Shown here: positions 46,601 through 52,616 of the stretch, in pieces
How positions within the stretch are numbered: position 1 is the stretch's first letter
How the letters are laid out: each line of letters starts with the position of its first letter
Source of the DNA: CAZVBV01 sp964578905
GTDB lineage: Bacteria > Patescibacteriota > Gracilibacteria > UBA4473
DNA length: 64,000 nucleotides
Assembly: GCA_964578905.1 (NCBI GenBank)
Contig: CAZOER010000002.1
Location: 16,263 to 80,262 of the forward strand
Direction: 5' to 3'
Program-made: the position numbers and the translations under genes
Notes under the pieces: model-generated
Told to the model about the DNA's origin: nothing
Seen by the model: only the letters and a program-made list of their open reading frames with translations
Databases searched by the model: none

Positions 46601-48947
46601 TACACCACAACCAACATTTGCAGAGGCCTTTACAAAAGCATTCGCTTCATCTGATCGAATTCTAAAAATGGCATTCACATCAAAGAGAAATGTGTTCTCA
46701 TCAATTGCACCAAAGCGAATGGCACGTTGGTTAACTTCAGTTGTTGATGTGGGATCTATTCCAACAGAGGCGCCTTCCGACTTTGATGTAACCGCTTTTC
46801 AAGAAAAACAAAACAATTCATTTCAACGACCGCCTACTGTTTATTACTTTGATCCGGTTACCGAAACCGCAGAAAGCATTACGAGTTTCCCAGGGGAGCA
46901 AATAACGGCGCACACGTTTGCCGATATAGGGAAAGATTACAATGATGAGATCTTGTATGCGATTGATGATGAGCTCTATTTGAAATATCGAATAGTACCG
47001 ACCAGCGACGCTGACGATCTCGAAAAGAAGTACGAACAGAAGCACGGAGGGGATTATGAAGATCGATTTGGGAAATTCACCAAATGGGACTTCGAGACAT
47101 TTCGAGAGAAATTCGCTCCGGCGAAAGAAGTTCTCGATTCAGTAGAAACAACGGGAACGACATTTGAATTCAAACAAATATTTAATGGAACATCGTACTT
47201 CGAATGGGTTGTGAGCGACCGTCCTGATTTTGTTTTTGAAATGGCAGAAGACTCGTCTGATAGAATGTCTCAACAATGGGAACGGAACGCATTCTTGGTT
47301 CGTCCGCAAGAAACGAAATACGAGATTCGACCGATGACGAGTAAAATTAAAGATATAAAAGGATCGCCAATTTTATACGCATCTCCTTCAGAAAAGATCC
47401 AACGGTTTAAACAAAAAGATTGTGATGATGGTGCAATAGAAAAGCCATTCTTCGCAACAGAATCTCTTTTGGTGGGAATTGATAAATACTCTCGATTTGA
47501 AATTCAAGTACCACCGCTTCCAGGAATGCCTGAACAAATTGAAGAGAAAGTCCTTCGAAAAGGGGAGGAAACCATCGTTGAATACGGGGCTGTTTGTCTC
47601 ACGCGAGGAGATGTAGAACGTGTTGCCATGACCGAAATTCAACGTGTTCATCCGAGAGAAAACACATATCTCCCTTCTGGTTCACGAATGGAATTGGGCA
47701 ATAATGACCGAGTAAAATTGGAATACTTTGATGGAACGAAGGTGACCGTTTATGAAAATGAAAAATACACACTGCGTATTTTTGAGACAGAAGACGAACT
47801 TATTCGAGCCTTTGAGTCGTTGCAAAAAAAGAATCAATATGGAGCGTTCCAAGGGTTCACGAAGACTGGTGAGAGTTTCTTCTTTACAAAGTATCTTCAC
47901 GACCCACAGGGAGCATCTGACACTACTCCGCCAGAGATTTATATTGCTGGAGGAACAAATATTTCTGCGAAAGTATTTACGCCTGTTTCCGTTGATGCTT
48001 CTCGATCACGAGACACCGATAGTGGGATTGGAAACGTGTGGTGGGATCTTTATCCAGGATATGATACGGACAAAGATGGAGACACCACAAATGATAAAGA
48101 TTTCCCGACAGACGAAACCGTGACTCCACGTGAGGTGCTCAAGGTGTCACTTCCTTTGTATGAATCTGAGGGGACCGCATCTGTCATTTTGCATGTTGAG
48201 GACGAAGAAGGAAACCACTCACAAGAAACACTCACAATTACCGTCACGGCATCTCAACCACAAATTGAGGAAGCGACGATGAGAGGGAGAAGTATTTTGG
48301 GGAGTGTCCGCGATAGTGTGGAAGGAATTCCAATTTTCGTTGAACGAAATCGAAGGGGACAATGGGAACCCATTCGTCAGGAATCAATTCCAACTGATCG
48401 AGGTGGGGATTTTTCTATGATAAGTATGGGGACATCCGGCGGTATTGAAATAGAAGATTTTGCAAACAAAGAGGCCTTTGAAATTTTGGAAAATGGGCGT
48501 CCAATTCTTCTCAATGACATGTTTGATATCATTGTGCGAAGGGCGACAGCGAGCCGTCCGACGAGTATCTTTCTGCGAGATGAACAGGAAACGACCATAA
48601 CTTCGATTGCCTTTGAAATTCCAGGGAAAGAAAATGTTGTGCTCGATGAAGACGAACTCTCATTCACATCAGAATCATCTGTGCACGTTCTCGATAGAAA
48701 TACGAAAGACACTATCCTCTTTGAAAAAACAAAAGAGGGGAATGTTCTCATTTCTTCTCAATCAGCTCCATTGGCATTGATTGATAAAAGAGGGGATTTC
48801 TATGGTTCTCTCGATCTTCAATTAAAGCGAGCAAAGAATGAAAACGATCCGGTTGTATTTGAAATCCTTGGTCTCAAAGATACGGTTGTGGGTGAGTTTG
48901 TAATTCTTCTCGGAGAGGATTCAAACATGCATGTAACGCGACAATAA
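37635..48947 (+). CDS. Giant (3770-aa) secreted modular surface protein
   Basis: 3770 residues, one uninterrupted frame of 11.3 kb. An extended signal peptide (basic WKKR then LAVLLIGTLLMPSFASPAHA, cleavage about residue 48) marks Sec export. Residues about 50-300 contain GTIFIGDVPLPVVEK, PYVDFEDPVYQWDYEKERF and EVWHGVIRSD, which faintly recall gingipain-like (C25) protease folds. A Pro/Ser linker (about 890-935) precedes several Ig-like (invasin/filamin-like) repeats, about 950-1500, with QDKFGND and VVDRFGNV turns. FG-GAP/VCBS-like calcium loops follow at about 1815-1930 (VADINADDVPDI, VDNDHDNFSDII). A DDDANGLPDIW site sits at about 2276, a coiled coil at about 2560-2710, Pro-rich valine stretches at about 2310-2350 and 2740-2835, and a cadherin/PKD-like domain with DTDKDGDTTNDKDF at about 3430-3540. 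No C-terminal anchor was seen. A role in adhesion or cell contact is likely but inferred. Confidence 0.85.
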   Translation: MFFFVKTKIKTQKIFHVSCGSFLCWKKRLAVLLIGTLLMPSFASPAHALFGYWESSLTVPDVGREKLVSILVEESLLENIKLKNKIENYAASVQSNINGEVVLVPVPTEASPLDIYEGNAHLYFSGNDSDGRSQLVGTIFIGDVPLPVVEKSGNLWPTIFPYVDFEDPVYQWDYEKERFVFRGGGSHQAEVWHGVIRSDPRHDEGWDAKKLKDFREKELITFFQTNEQVNSGSITYDKNIFSADLVTDQANGLDATAMGHYENWVNNIEDIVYMRYTKHWAAEVMGNIEADDIIDTTVFPDSMKPPTESEDAGTLMGNVPDIHTKLIIEKGVKRYIETWKEKLSIDNAEIEKTGRWDPADIESTIVLISEKDERAAVNLKAFNDILDATLNTAIVAENVPKDIKVKTTENVPISYVIPQIPPLEDIAMTQDRDKDMYWNGVSRATMAIEDCSILRGSLRTDQYPHAQMVEANRAYNPGTSDEDYPTEAAPDYLCENIRIPVTSNPNWGAYHAWWDEDSDDDGTLNYIDLGEDLYESCCALNSEFLQDSFEYVNDYCEIGSEWVIRDYKGLGDQTPYAPEATDAPTLTNQYRDHVGTTEPVFDITATKESLTGTPGAEGCSTILDVDGDHSMDSLVYHIEPQNSTILAQMEDMGSIAMPVDKPRGFSFYDEQWDFHRINYFNAFSLIGRHSEVTDEAARRELLKQEILNGLQDKIEELNDIIRNNATENIDLIDTTLFDIHTGDLDDIVDSIIWIDKTIESKNRLMFEIAFSPAKDAQEFLFNDDFHDGYEFAQITAEKAVSGSTGEEGISMGFEQGSAPDSEQFQDAKLEASEFSFDDGADTEDIHKQDEEHFDFSGQESSQSACKGKNILSWFPCFINWLSELPNIITQNFTVLPDPPKNGNEDSDEPAKPTVLPPSGGGDSASSSSFQNTVSQIKTSVPEIHIGAGNTDPVILEADLKNKAGGAVQSSSSAEVSIKFSNSNGEKFFDVFPSKSVEPVAGKAVFTLFPEDTDVGGSFDISMEVDGAVLQKIPVTVSKYSLTAVAEKNYVVVDNKEGVLIEAKVEDPDGMVSSEKDGSILVFESDWGTFEQNGHASVRNGRAEIVFFPGIRSGEATIRVQDSKKNLPPAEESVNIIAGEIQSIEIETKTETLIAGADFLPVVAQLQDKFGNDITRGSGEFIWETTNLEIQGIEKAKKFKTTIENGKKKLLIRPKHKLPAAELRVKVKLPFEEVVQVKIFTIPQKVVFSIETSEESVTAGSANPIRVLVMAETEEGERIEQNLSVNVLGEPAGMGQFLNTIEMEDGLGEFKFYAGTKAGETSLSFSSPGFETSEEVFTINPDTAVKILTSIDTETMDVDDPHAEINLDISVVDRFGNVDTTFVDKVHLLPNEPDLFLSTNRETLIDLDMIDTSGGIQYVIDEEADASRASGTSPDTSLLQTTDGWSVPMKKGKATVEMTPGSTSTGKVLMSIESAGLVPDTVEFVVTDYLTADEIDDLTPKSRFTLLTGFDGGDMLAGKGIGNRFLLSGKSQAVGTLIAPPNPKKRLGYISPAGDVSLQLKAEVRMNEYFTVEIKDSVRPIAQLHVRFEEEPEFFVKREKGTSPGIYFLPTEGLVESLVREGDTILWDDAPVFTITPQGGLQIVQGGYEFISEGSFLEWNVEKEDQPIGTLAIVPTEETFTLFDTQDRIPTEAEGIFVHQEVSDIHIKESFTGKTTNDERGLVFVDSNKEESSNKKLGAPYLSAENVQEDKEIVWTNSWKPASRYAAGNIVGESVQWNSSDAFILLGDPTTSVASENDRSTLGITEDVGKPIWKSPLGTIEQIIVADINADDVPDILNRVGKRLFALYQENSEIDNFRDTGPILRFEDGVQKVFAVDNDHDNFSDIIQLNDEGILILHRNTNGTFARAGVIINGFDGVINEIFEGNIDDDEYKNDLVFSDAEKTLWFAPGTADVGVYGPATAIERFAPSLEATEEVYIASAEQDWEKRKYFDTDKFPNLERVFVSYEGVKDDITDQTPEDAIRIEGSDDLLPENAFERGIGEGGMHFNFGSVPVSEETLEGMTSSLQGTMDEQLAQMAEQVLGDSGGAFKKTFLEIPFQMRVNGTWTLLPEGSSQLQLGQAVHAGFEFTPITDLESFEFLLPKMNGMTFEKESFSCEECDGEVQFREDIPDDVEVWGYWEQPLESGEKIELTWDLTVEDMGPLSFQVLDYKSNDTIDDILIGWEEDGEKKIIKYQSHPQNNNNTAFKHSQDIVDVTMPSDPDAPSQDALKDKYTQDDDANGLPDIWETFGTLALTSVAGAMTCRGNCGLPIPSIVIPPFAPGSQTLYVPPFAIKLPKWPMPLPMFSLLMNPSGVPTPVFYTPKGGEVIASGLISLFRIYLIPTTNASLGISFCPFPYNVGDKTQFPIGNCFTIVIPSIFGGAFCSSDDSEAGDTEDSIRNMMQDYNPADYKPKFEFNKPNKTIHTAEVISDWIRRQKAEWNNIKLPTPKLSKPKLPKTLVREKVKTVEPLFAENTKVLGRKLWKDIDQKSWVTLKPELHTFPYPVFPKTDENGDNAELEKYHIQWQAWKKAPKKYQEDKKKLKAFYNENCKGEKAQTKECEKLSKNIVSFDAFIGSVSQNEQAIAKNWEAIESYKEVPKVLSELFKDEEGEEGDMTRLGKQFKKYGDEIEIYTKEWLDANRKAIAKWKKFIKELKEFFKSIEMIFEIFGEFKNDCPTCSIERGSSTTVLINLLLGALKIPVIPAPRLPDILLDFSRIDFTVQLPVPEIELQPVELAYPDLPPPPTIRVSMGFDVPALPVIPVLPKMPEIKINVSIPELTIPVLPVLLDPPGIPNPIVKLKAIVKIFNIFLKLFCLIVRNFIPVPEHYLAGHVQQVTNRTRMIGLDFTLPSLSLNLPQLPEIEDIEIALEAHLSLPTVALEVLNATVGVFAELDQCVVDSLSKVLKGAPEGAICEAGGGGGVAFEPKTLVENKVKYNIVANVEPSYFEKTHTPQPTFAEAFTKAFASSDRILKMAFTSKRNVFSSIAPKRMARWLTSVVDVGSIPTEAPSDFDVTAFQEKQNNSFQRPPTVYYFDPVTETAESITSFPGEQITAHTFADIGKDYNDEILYAIDDELYLKYRIVPTSDADDLEKKYEQKHGGDYEDRFGKFTKWDFETFREKFAPAKEVLDSVETTGTTFEFKQIFNGTSYFEWVVSDRPDFVFEMAEDSSDRMSQQWERNAFLVRPQETKYEIRPMTSKIKDIKGSPILYASPSEKIQRFKQKDCDDGAIEKPFFATESLLVGIDKYSRFEIQVPPLPGMPEQIEEKVLRKGEETIVEYGAVCLTRGDVERVAMTEIQRVHPRENTYLPSGSRMELGNNDRVKLEYFDGTKVTVYENEKYTLRIFETEDELIRAFESLQKKNQYGAFQGFTKTGESFFFTKYLHDPQGASDTTPPEIYIAGGTNISAKVFTPVSVDASRSRDTDSGIGNVWWDLYPGYDTDKDGDTTNDKDFPTDETVTPREVLKVSLPLYESEGTASVILHVEDEEGNHSQETLTITVTASQPQIEEATMRGRSILGSVRDSVEGIPIFVERNRRGQWEPIRQESIPTDRGGDFSMISMGTSGGIEIEDFANKEAFEILENGRPILLNDMFDIIVRRATASRPTSIFLRDEQETTITSIAFEIPGKENVVLDEDELSFTSESSVHVLDRNTKDTILFEKTKEGNVLISSQSAPLALIDKRGDFYGSLDLQLKRAKNENDPVVFEILGLKDTVVGEFVILLGEDSNMHVTRQ

Positions 48948-49004
48948 AAAGAGTATTAGTCGGTTGACTTTATTCAATAAACCACGAAAATCTCCTCGCA
49001 AAAA

Positions 49005-49865
49005 ATGAAAATTAGAAAAGCAATTCTTCCCGTAGCTGGACTCGGTGTCCGCTTTCTCCCCGCGACGAAAGCACAGCCGAAGGAGATGTTGCCTATTTTT
49101 GATACTCCATCGATTCAGTTCATTGTAGAGGAAGCTGTGAAGGCAGGGATCGAAGAATTCATTGTCGTGATTGGAGGAAGTAAGCATTCAATCGAAGATC
49201 ATTTTGCGCCTAATAAAGAACTCGAACTTATTCTTGCGCAACGCGGAAAAATTGCTGAACTCGAAGCGGTTCGCAATATCTCTAAGATGGCACATTTCTC
49301 TTATGTTCGACAAGAAGAGCCACTCGGAGATGGGCACGCTATCCTCTGTGCAGATGATTTTATTGATAAAGGAGAAAGTGTGGTCGTGCTATTCGGAGAT
49401 GACATTGTTGATAACGAAGGAGGGAAGAATGCCGTTCAGCAGATTCTCGACGTATACAAAGAAACGAAAGCTCCCGTCGTGCTTCTTGAAAAAATCGATA
49501 AATCACAATCCGGTAAATACGGAATTGTTGAGCTCGATAATAATAAAATCACAAGCCTTGTTGAAAAACCAAGTCCTAAAGATGCGCGGTCAGACCTCGG
49601 AGTTGTTGGAAAATTCATCCTCACCCCACCACTTCTCAAAACGCTCAGAACGACCATGCCAGACAAGGGAGGGGAGATGCGGTTGTCCAATGCTATTCGA
49701 GATTATATTGTCCAAGGAGGGGATGTGAGAGGGCAAATTTTAGAGGGAAAGCGATTTGATACGGGAGACAAGATTGGATTCTTGAAGGCGACCATGCATT
49801 ACGCGCTCAAGAAGGAGAATGGATTGGTAAAGAAAGCTTTGCAAGAGTTCTTGGAGGCAGAGTAG
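49005..49865 (+). CDS. galU: UTP--glucose-1-phosphate uridylyltransferase
   Basis: 286 residues. GalU makes UDP-glucose from UTP and glucose 1-phosphate for glycan and glycolipid synthesis. The N-terminal signature KAILPVAGLGVRFLPATKAQ followed by PKEMLPI is diagnostic; QFIVEEAVKAGIEEFIVV, QEEPLGDGHAIL, FGDDIVDN, KYGIVE, LVEKPSP and the C-terminal KRFDTGDKIGFLKATMHYAL follow in family order. The length is typical. It starts 57 bp after the 3770-aa gene. No clear -10 box was found in the gap, so it may be read from upstream, which would make it the last gene of the giant-gene block. Confidence 0.95.
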   Translation: MKIRKAILPVAGLGVRFLPATKAQPKEMLPIFDTPSIQFIVEEAVKAGIEEFIVVIGGSKHSIEDHFAPNKELELILAQRGKIAELEAVRNISKMAHFSYVRQEEPLGDGHAILCADDFIDKGESVVVLFGDDIVDNEGGKNAVQQILDVYKETKAPVVLLEKIDKSQSGKYGIVELDNNKITSLVEKPSPKDARSDLGVVGKFILTPPLLKTLRTTMPDKGGEMRLSNAIRDYIVQGGDVRGQILEGKRFDTGDKIGFLKATMHYALKKENGLVKKALQEFLEAE

Positions 49866-49873
49866 TATTCGTT

Positions 49874-49879
49874 TACAAT
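49874..49879 (+). promoter_or_regulatory. -10 box before the 182-aa membrane protein
   Basis: TACAAT 23 bases before the ATG at 49903. The -35 lies inside galU and is not clear. Confidence 0.35.
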
Positions 49880-49902
49880 AACGAAAACATAACTCAATTC
49901 TT

Positions 49903-50451
49903 ATGGACTCCATATTTCTTACAGGCCTCATCGGTTCGCTTATTCTTGTATCTGGAGCCGCATGGCCAGAAGGAAAGGATGTTACTCATCCAGTAAAATC
50001 ACTCAAGAACTGGCTCTTTGCCATTGGGGGATTAACGATGCTTCTCTATGCTATTTTTGGATATCTAGCAGGTGGTGGTCCTATCTTTTTCGTAATGTTG
50101 GAAATCCTCGTGGTTATTGCGAGTTTATTTATGATGCTCAACATACCGGACAAAATCGATACACCAATAATTTCACTTATTGGAATAGGTCTTATTATTT
50201 GGTCACTCACTCTTTTTGAAGGATACAACACGGTCTTTTTTATTCTTGGACTTTCTGGAATCGGACTCGGGTATGCATTCACAATGGGAACCTTACGGAG
50301 AAGTATTGCCTTAACATTAGGAAGCATTCTCATTGCCCTCTTCAGTTATATTGAAGCGAGCTGGATATTCTTCTGGTTAAACGTCTTCTTTGCGATTTTC
50401 TCAGCGTATTACGTTTACAAGGGGTTGGTTCAGAAACGAATGCACGCATAA
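49903..50451 (+). CDS. Polytopic membrane protein, unknown function
   Basis: 182 residues with about six or seven membrane segments that cover nearly the whole chain: about residues 2-18, 31-50, 55-78, 84-99, 103-122, 129-146 and 148-168. Loops are short, with no conserved charged residues inside the helices that would suggest a transporter mechanism, and the basic C terminus (YKGLVQKRMHA) suggests a cytoplasmic end. It lies 37 bp after galU. Family not recognised. Confidence 0.7.
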   Translation: MDSIFLTGLIGSLILVSGAAWPEGKDVTHPVKSLKNWLFAIGGLTMLLYAIFGYLAGGGPIFFVMLEILVVIASLFMMLNIPDKIDTPIISLIGIGLIIWSLTLFEGYNTVFFILGLSGIGLGYAFTMGTLRRSIALTLGSILIALFSYIEASWIFFWLNVFFAIFSAYYVYKGLVQKRMHA

Positions 50452-50467
50452 TATTCAAGTCTATCAC

Positions 50468-50496
50468 TTGATTTTCGGCGTTATTTATGGTATAAT
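50468..50496 (+). promoter_or_regulatory. TPR-gene promoter P50 (shared motif, leaderless)
   Basis: TTGATT (50468-50473), 17 bp ending TTATTTATGG, TATAAT (50491-50496). Six bases separate it from the ATG at 50503, so the mRNA should begin at the start codon. Confidence 0.85.
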
Positions 50497-50502
50497 TAGG
50501 AG

Positions 50503-51093
50503 ATGGACCAAGAATTACACATCTCCGAACTTCTGAAACAGGCCACTGAACTCAAACAAAATGGAAACAGTGCGAAAGCGATTAACGTGCTTCACAGCGT
50601 TTTGATAGACGATCATAACTGCATACAAGCGTATGAAGAATTGGGGGATAATTACATTTCACTCAGACAATTAGAGAAAGCAGAAAAGGCACTCGATCAA
50701 GCGATTAAGATTGATCCCAAGGCTTCCAATGCTCGGTACTTGAGAGGATTCTTGTACTCACTGCAAGAGAAGTGGAATCGGTCTGTCGAAGAACTCGAAC
50801 AAGCAAATGATATCGCACCAAATCATCCAGAGATTCTGAGATGTCTTGGTTGGTCATTGTATAATGAGAACAGGGGACAGAAGGGGATTGCGATTCTCGA
50901 ACGATCAGAAACGCTTCGTCCGTCAGATCCGAATATTCTCTGCGATCTTGGGGTTTGTTATATGAATAACAAGGATTTCACACGAGCACGAGAATCATTT
51001 CAAAAAGTTATCGATATGAATCCACACTCAAATCAAGCACGAGAATGTTTGAACTTCTTGAATATGTTGGAAGAAAAACAAGTTCAAGTCTAA
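50503..51093 (+). CDS. Tetratricopeptide repeat (TPR) protein
   Basis: 196 residues, no signal peptide. About five TPR units of 34 residues: the motifs LKQNGNSAKAINVLHSVLID, AYEELGDNYISLRQLEKAEK, ARYLRGFLYSLQEKWNRSVE, ILRCLGWSLYNENRGQKGIA and ILCDLGVCYMNNKDFTRARE show the W4-L7-G8-Y11 / A20-F24-A27-P32 pattern. TPR proteins act as scaffolds for protein-protein contacts. Its promoter is nearly identical to those of the giant-gene block, which suggests it could be an accessory of that system even though it lies 1.5 kb beyond it. It is a single-gene unit; a thioredoxin gene with its own promoter follows. Confidence 0.88.
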   Translation: MDQELHISELLKQATELKQNGNSAKAINVLHSVLIDDHNCIQAYEELGDNYISLRQLEKAEKALDQAIKIDPKASNARYLRGFLYSLQEKWNRSVEELEQANDIAPNHPEILRCLGWSLYNENRGQKGIAILERSETLRPSDPNILCDLGVCYMNNKDFTRARESFQKVIDMNPHSNQARECLNFLNMLEEKQVQV

Positions 51094-51143
51094 AAAAAAT
51101 CGGGGGGCAAATCGCTTATCCAAGCCATCGGACGTTTTTTTTC

Positions 51144-51172
51144 TTGCCACACAAAAAGTGAATGAGTAGCAT
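51144..51172 (+). promoter_or_regulatory. trxA promoter
   Basis: TTGCCA (51144-51149), 17 bp, TAGCAT (51167-51172), with a leader of about 15 nt. Confidence 0.6.
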
Positions 51173-51193
51173 TCAGTCACTTAATAAAAAAAC

Positions 51194-51511
51194 ATGACTC
51201 AAATGGTTACTGATTCCGATTTTCAAGCAGAAGTTCTCGACAGCGCAGACGTAGTTCTCGTAGATTTCTTCGCAACATGGTGTGGCCCATGCCAAGCACT
51301 CGCTCCAGTCCTCGACGAATTGTCAGGAGAAATGCCTACCGGTTCTAAGGTTGTAAAAGTTGATGTTGATAAAGCACCAGAGTCTTCAGCGAAATACGGT
51401 GTGATGTCTATCCCAACACTTAAAGTATTTAAGGGCGGGGAAATGGTTGAAGAAACTTCAGGACTTCAAAACAAAGAAGCTCTTCTCGCGATGGTAGGGA
51501 AGCACGTTTAA
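51194..51511 (+). CDS. trxA: Thioredoxin
   Basis: 105 residues. Reduces protein disulphides in the cytoplasm with electrons from thioredoxin reductase. The active site FFATWCGPCQALAPVLDEL (WCGPC about residues 29-33) is canonical, as are VVKVDVDKAPESSAKYGVMS, the cis-proline in SIPTLKVFKGGE and the closing Gly-rich strand. No signal peptide. It has its own promoter, a likely terminator hairpin at 51579-51600, and no reductase gene nearby. High confidence. Confidence 0.96.
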   Translation: MTQMVTDSDFQAEVLDSADVVLVDFFATWCGPCQALAPVLDELSGEMPTGSKVVKVDVDKAPESSAKYGVMSIPTLKVFKGGEMVEETSGLQNKEALLAMVGKHV

Positions 51512-51578
51512 TGTTGACACCATTAAGGTTTTAAGCTAAAGATACTTCGTCTTTTGTACAGAAAGTTTTAAAATTAGG

Positions 51579-51612
51579 CTTCTGTGCGAAAGCATAGAAG
51601 TTTGTTCTTTAA
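51579..51612 (+). terminator. Hairpin with GAAA tetraloop after trxA, probable terminator
   Basis: CTTCTGTGC-GAAA-GCATAGAAG forms nine pairs (one G-U) and is followed by a T-rich tract (TTTGTTCTTT). It lies 68 bp after the stop, so a small structured RNA is a weaker alternative. Confidence 0.5.
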
Positions 51613-51672
51613 AATTTTTCTGGAAAAAAACACGGGTAATAAACGAGTTATTATTAATCAATCTTATGTATT

Positions 51673-52059
51673 ATGAAGTCATTAAAATTTTTTAAGGGAT
51701 TATTTTATTTGTGTTTAGTCTTTTGGATTGGAAAATTTATTGCAGAAACAATTCTTTGGGTAGGCGTTTTCCTGCCATTTCCATTACCATTAACGCTTCT
51801 TTTGTTAGGAGCAATGATTATGGGGGCTTTCTATAATCGGAAAGGGGTTACTCCCTTTGGATGGTTTTTATTTTTTATTCCTATTATTTTATTGGGAGGG
51901 AATAACTACCAAGAATGGTGGATATTTACTACTGATGGAATGAACAATTTTTTCTGGAATTTATTATTGCTTGCTACTTTTATTTGGGCTTATTCTGCCA
52001 TAGCAACAAAAATTCAGAATATTGAATGGAAACAGAAGAAAAAAGAAAACATGAGTTAA
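51673..52059 (+). CDS. Small polytopic membrane protein, unknown function
   Basis: 128 residues, very hydrophobic and aromatic, with four membrane segments (about residues 8-28, 34-55, 62-78 and 92-112) and a basic C terminus (EWKQKKKENMS) likely in the cytoplasm. No conserved motif recognised. The codon use is more A/T-rich (many TTT, TTA and ATT) than its neighbours. A bidirectional terminator at 52069 follows. Confidence 0.65.
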   Translation: MKSLKFFKGLFYLCLVFWIGKFIAETILWVGVFLPFPLPLTLLLLGAMIMGAFYNRKGVTPFGWFLFFIPIILLGGNNYQEWWIFTTDGMNNFFWNLLLLATFIWAYSAIATKIQNIEWKQKKKENMS

Positions 52060-52068
52060 CAAACTTCT

Positions 52069-52112
52069 AAAAAGTCACAATCGCACTCAACTGAGCAGCA
52101 TTGTGACTTTTT
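52069..52112. terminator. Bidirectional terminator
   Basis: AAAAAGTCACAAT (52069-52081) pairs with ATTGTGACTTTTT (52100-52112) across a 17-18-base loop. It lies between convergent genes and has T runs in both directions. Confidence 0.8.
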
Positions 52113-52130
52113 AATATCAAATAAAAGTTC

Positions 52131-52616
52131 TTACTGTTTTTTCTTCCGTCGCACTCCAAAGATCAACCAGAAGGGGATTCCCACTAAGAGCATCGCCAAT
52201 CCATCAATCATTCGTTCTTGTTTTTGTCGAACGAATCGAACACTTTCAAGTTCTGTTTTATCTATTACACATTGATCGTATTCTTCTCCTTCAAGTTTCT
52301 TTGGTCCATCCATTGGTTTCTCAGATCGTGCCATGTGATCGTATTGGCACATCTCTTGAGCAGAGAAGTATGAATTCGTTGTGAATTCAAATACGTATAC
52401 TTTCAAAACAGTGTTAAGAACAAAGATGGCTCCAATAGCCGTGAGAGCGATTCCCATAATCACACCTCCTACATTAACGAGATCACGAAGCCGAAATTTA
52501 CTATCTGCCATTTTAGAAATTGTAAAAATAAAGATAAGGAAGAGAAGTCCTAAAAGAATCATAGAATAGGGAGGAAAATAGAGACCAGCGTCGCCGTACA
52601 TTCCGCCTCCACCCAT
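52131..52616 (-). CDS. Membrane protein cotranscribed with rplA, unknown function
   Basis: 161 residues. The N terminus MGGGGMYGDAGLYFPPY is followed by a membrane segment (about 18-35), a short cytoplasmic-like basic loop (SKMADSKFRLRDL), a second segment (about 49-72), an extracytoplasmic-like domain with two Cys (EMCQYDHM and DQCVIDK) and a third segment near the end (about 137-155), then RRKKKQ. The start overlaps the rplA stop by one base (TAATG), so it is the last gene of the secE-nusG-rplK-rplA unit in the place where rplJ-rplL is usual. Not recognised. Confidence 0.7.
   Translation of the reverse strand: MGGGGMYGDAGLYFPPYSMILLGLLFLIFIFTISKMADSKFRLRDLVNVGGVIMGIALTAIGAIFVLNTVLKVYVFEFTTNSYFSAQEMCQYDHMARSEKPMDGPKKLEGEEYDQCVIDKTELESVRFVRQKQERMIDGLAMLLVGIPFWLIFGVRRKKKQ

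Noticed and set aside
51094..51143. GC-rich segment after the TPR gene as a terminator or small RNA
   Set aside because: A T run follows (51135-51142), but I could not draw a stable hairpin directly before it.
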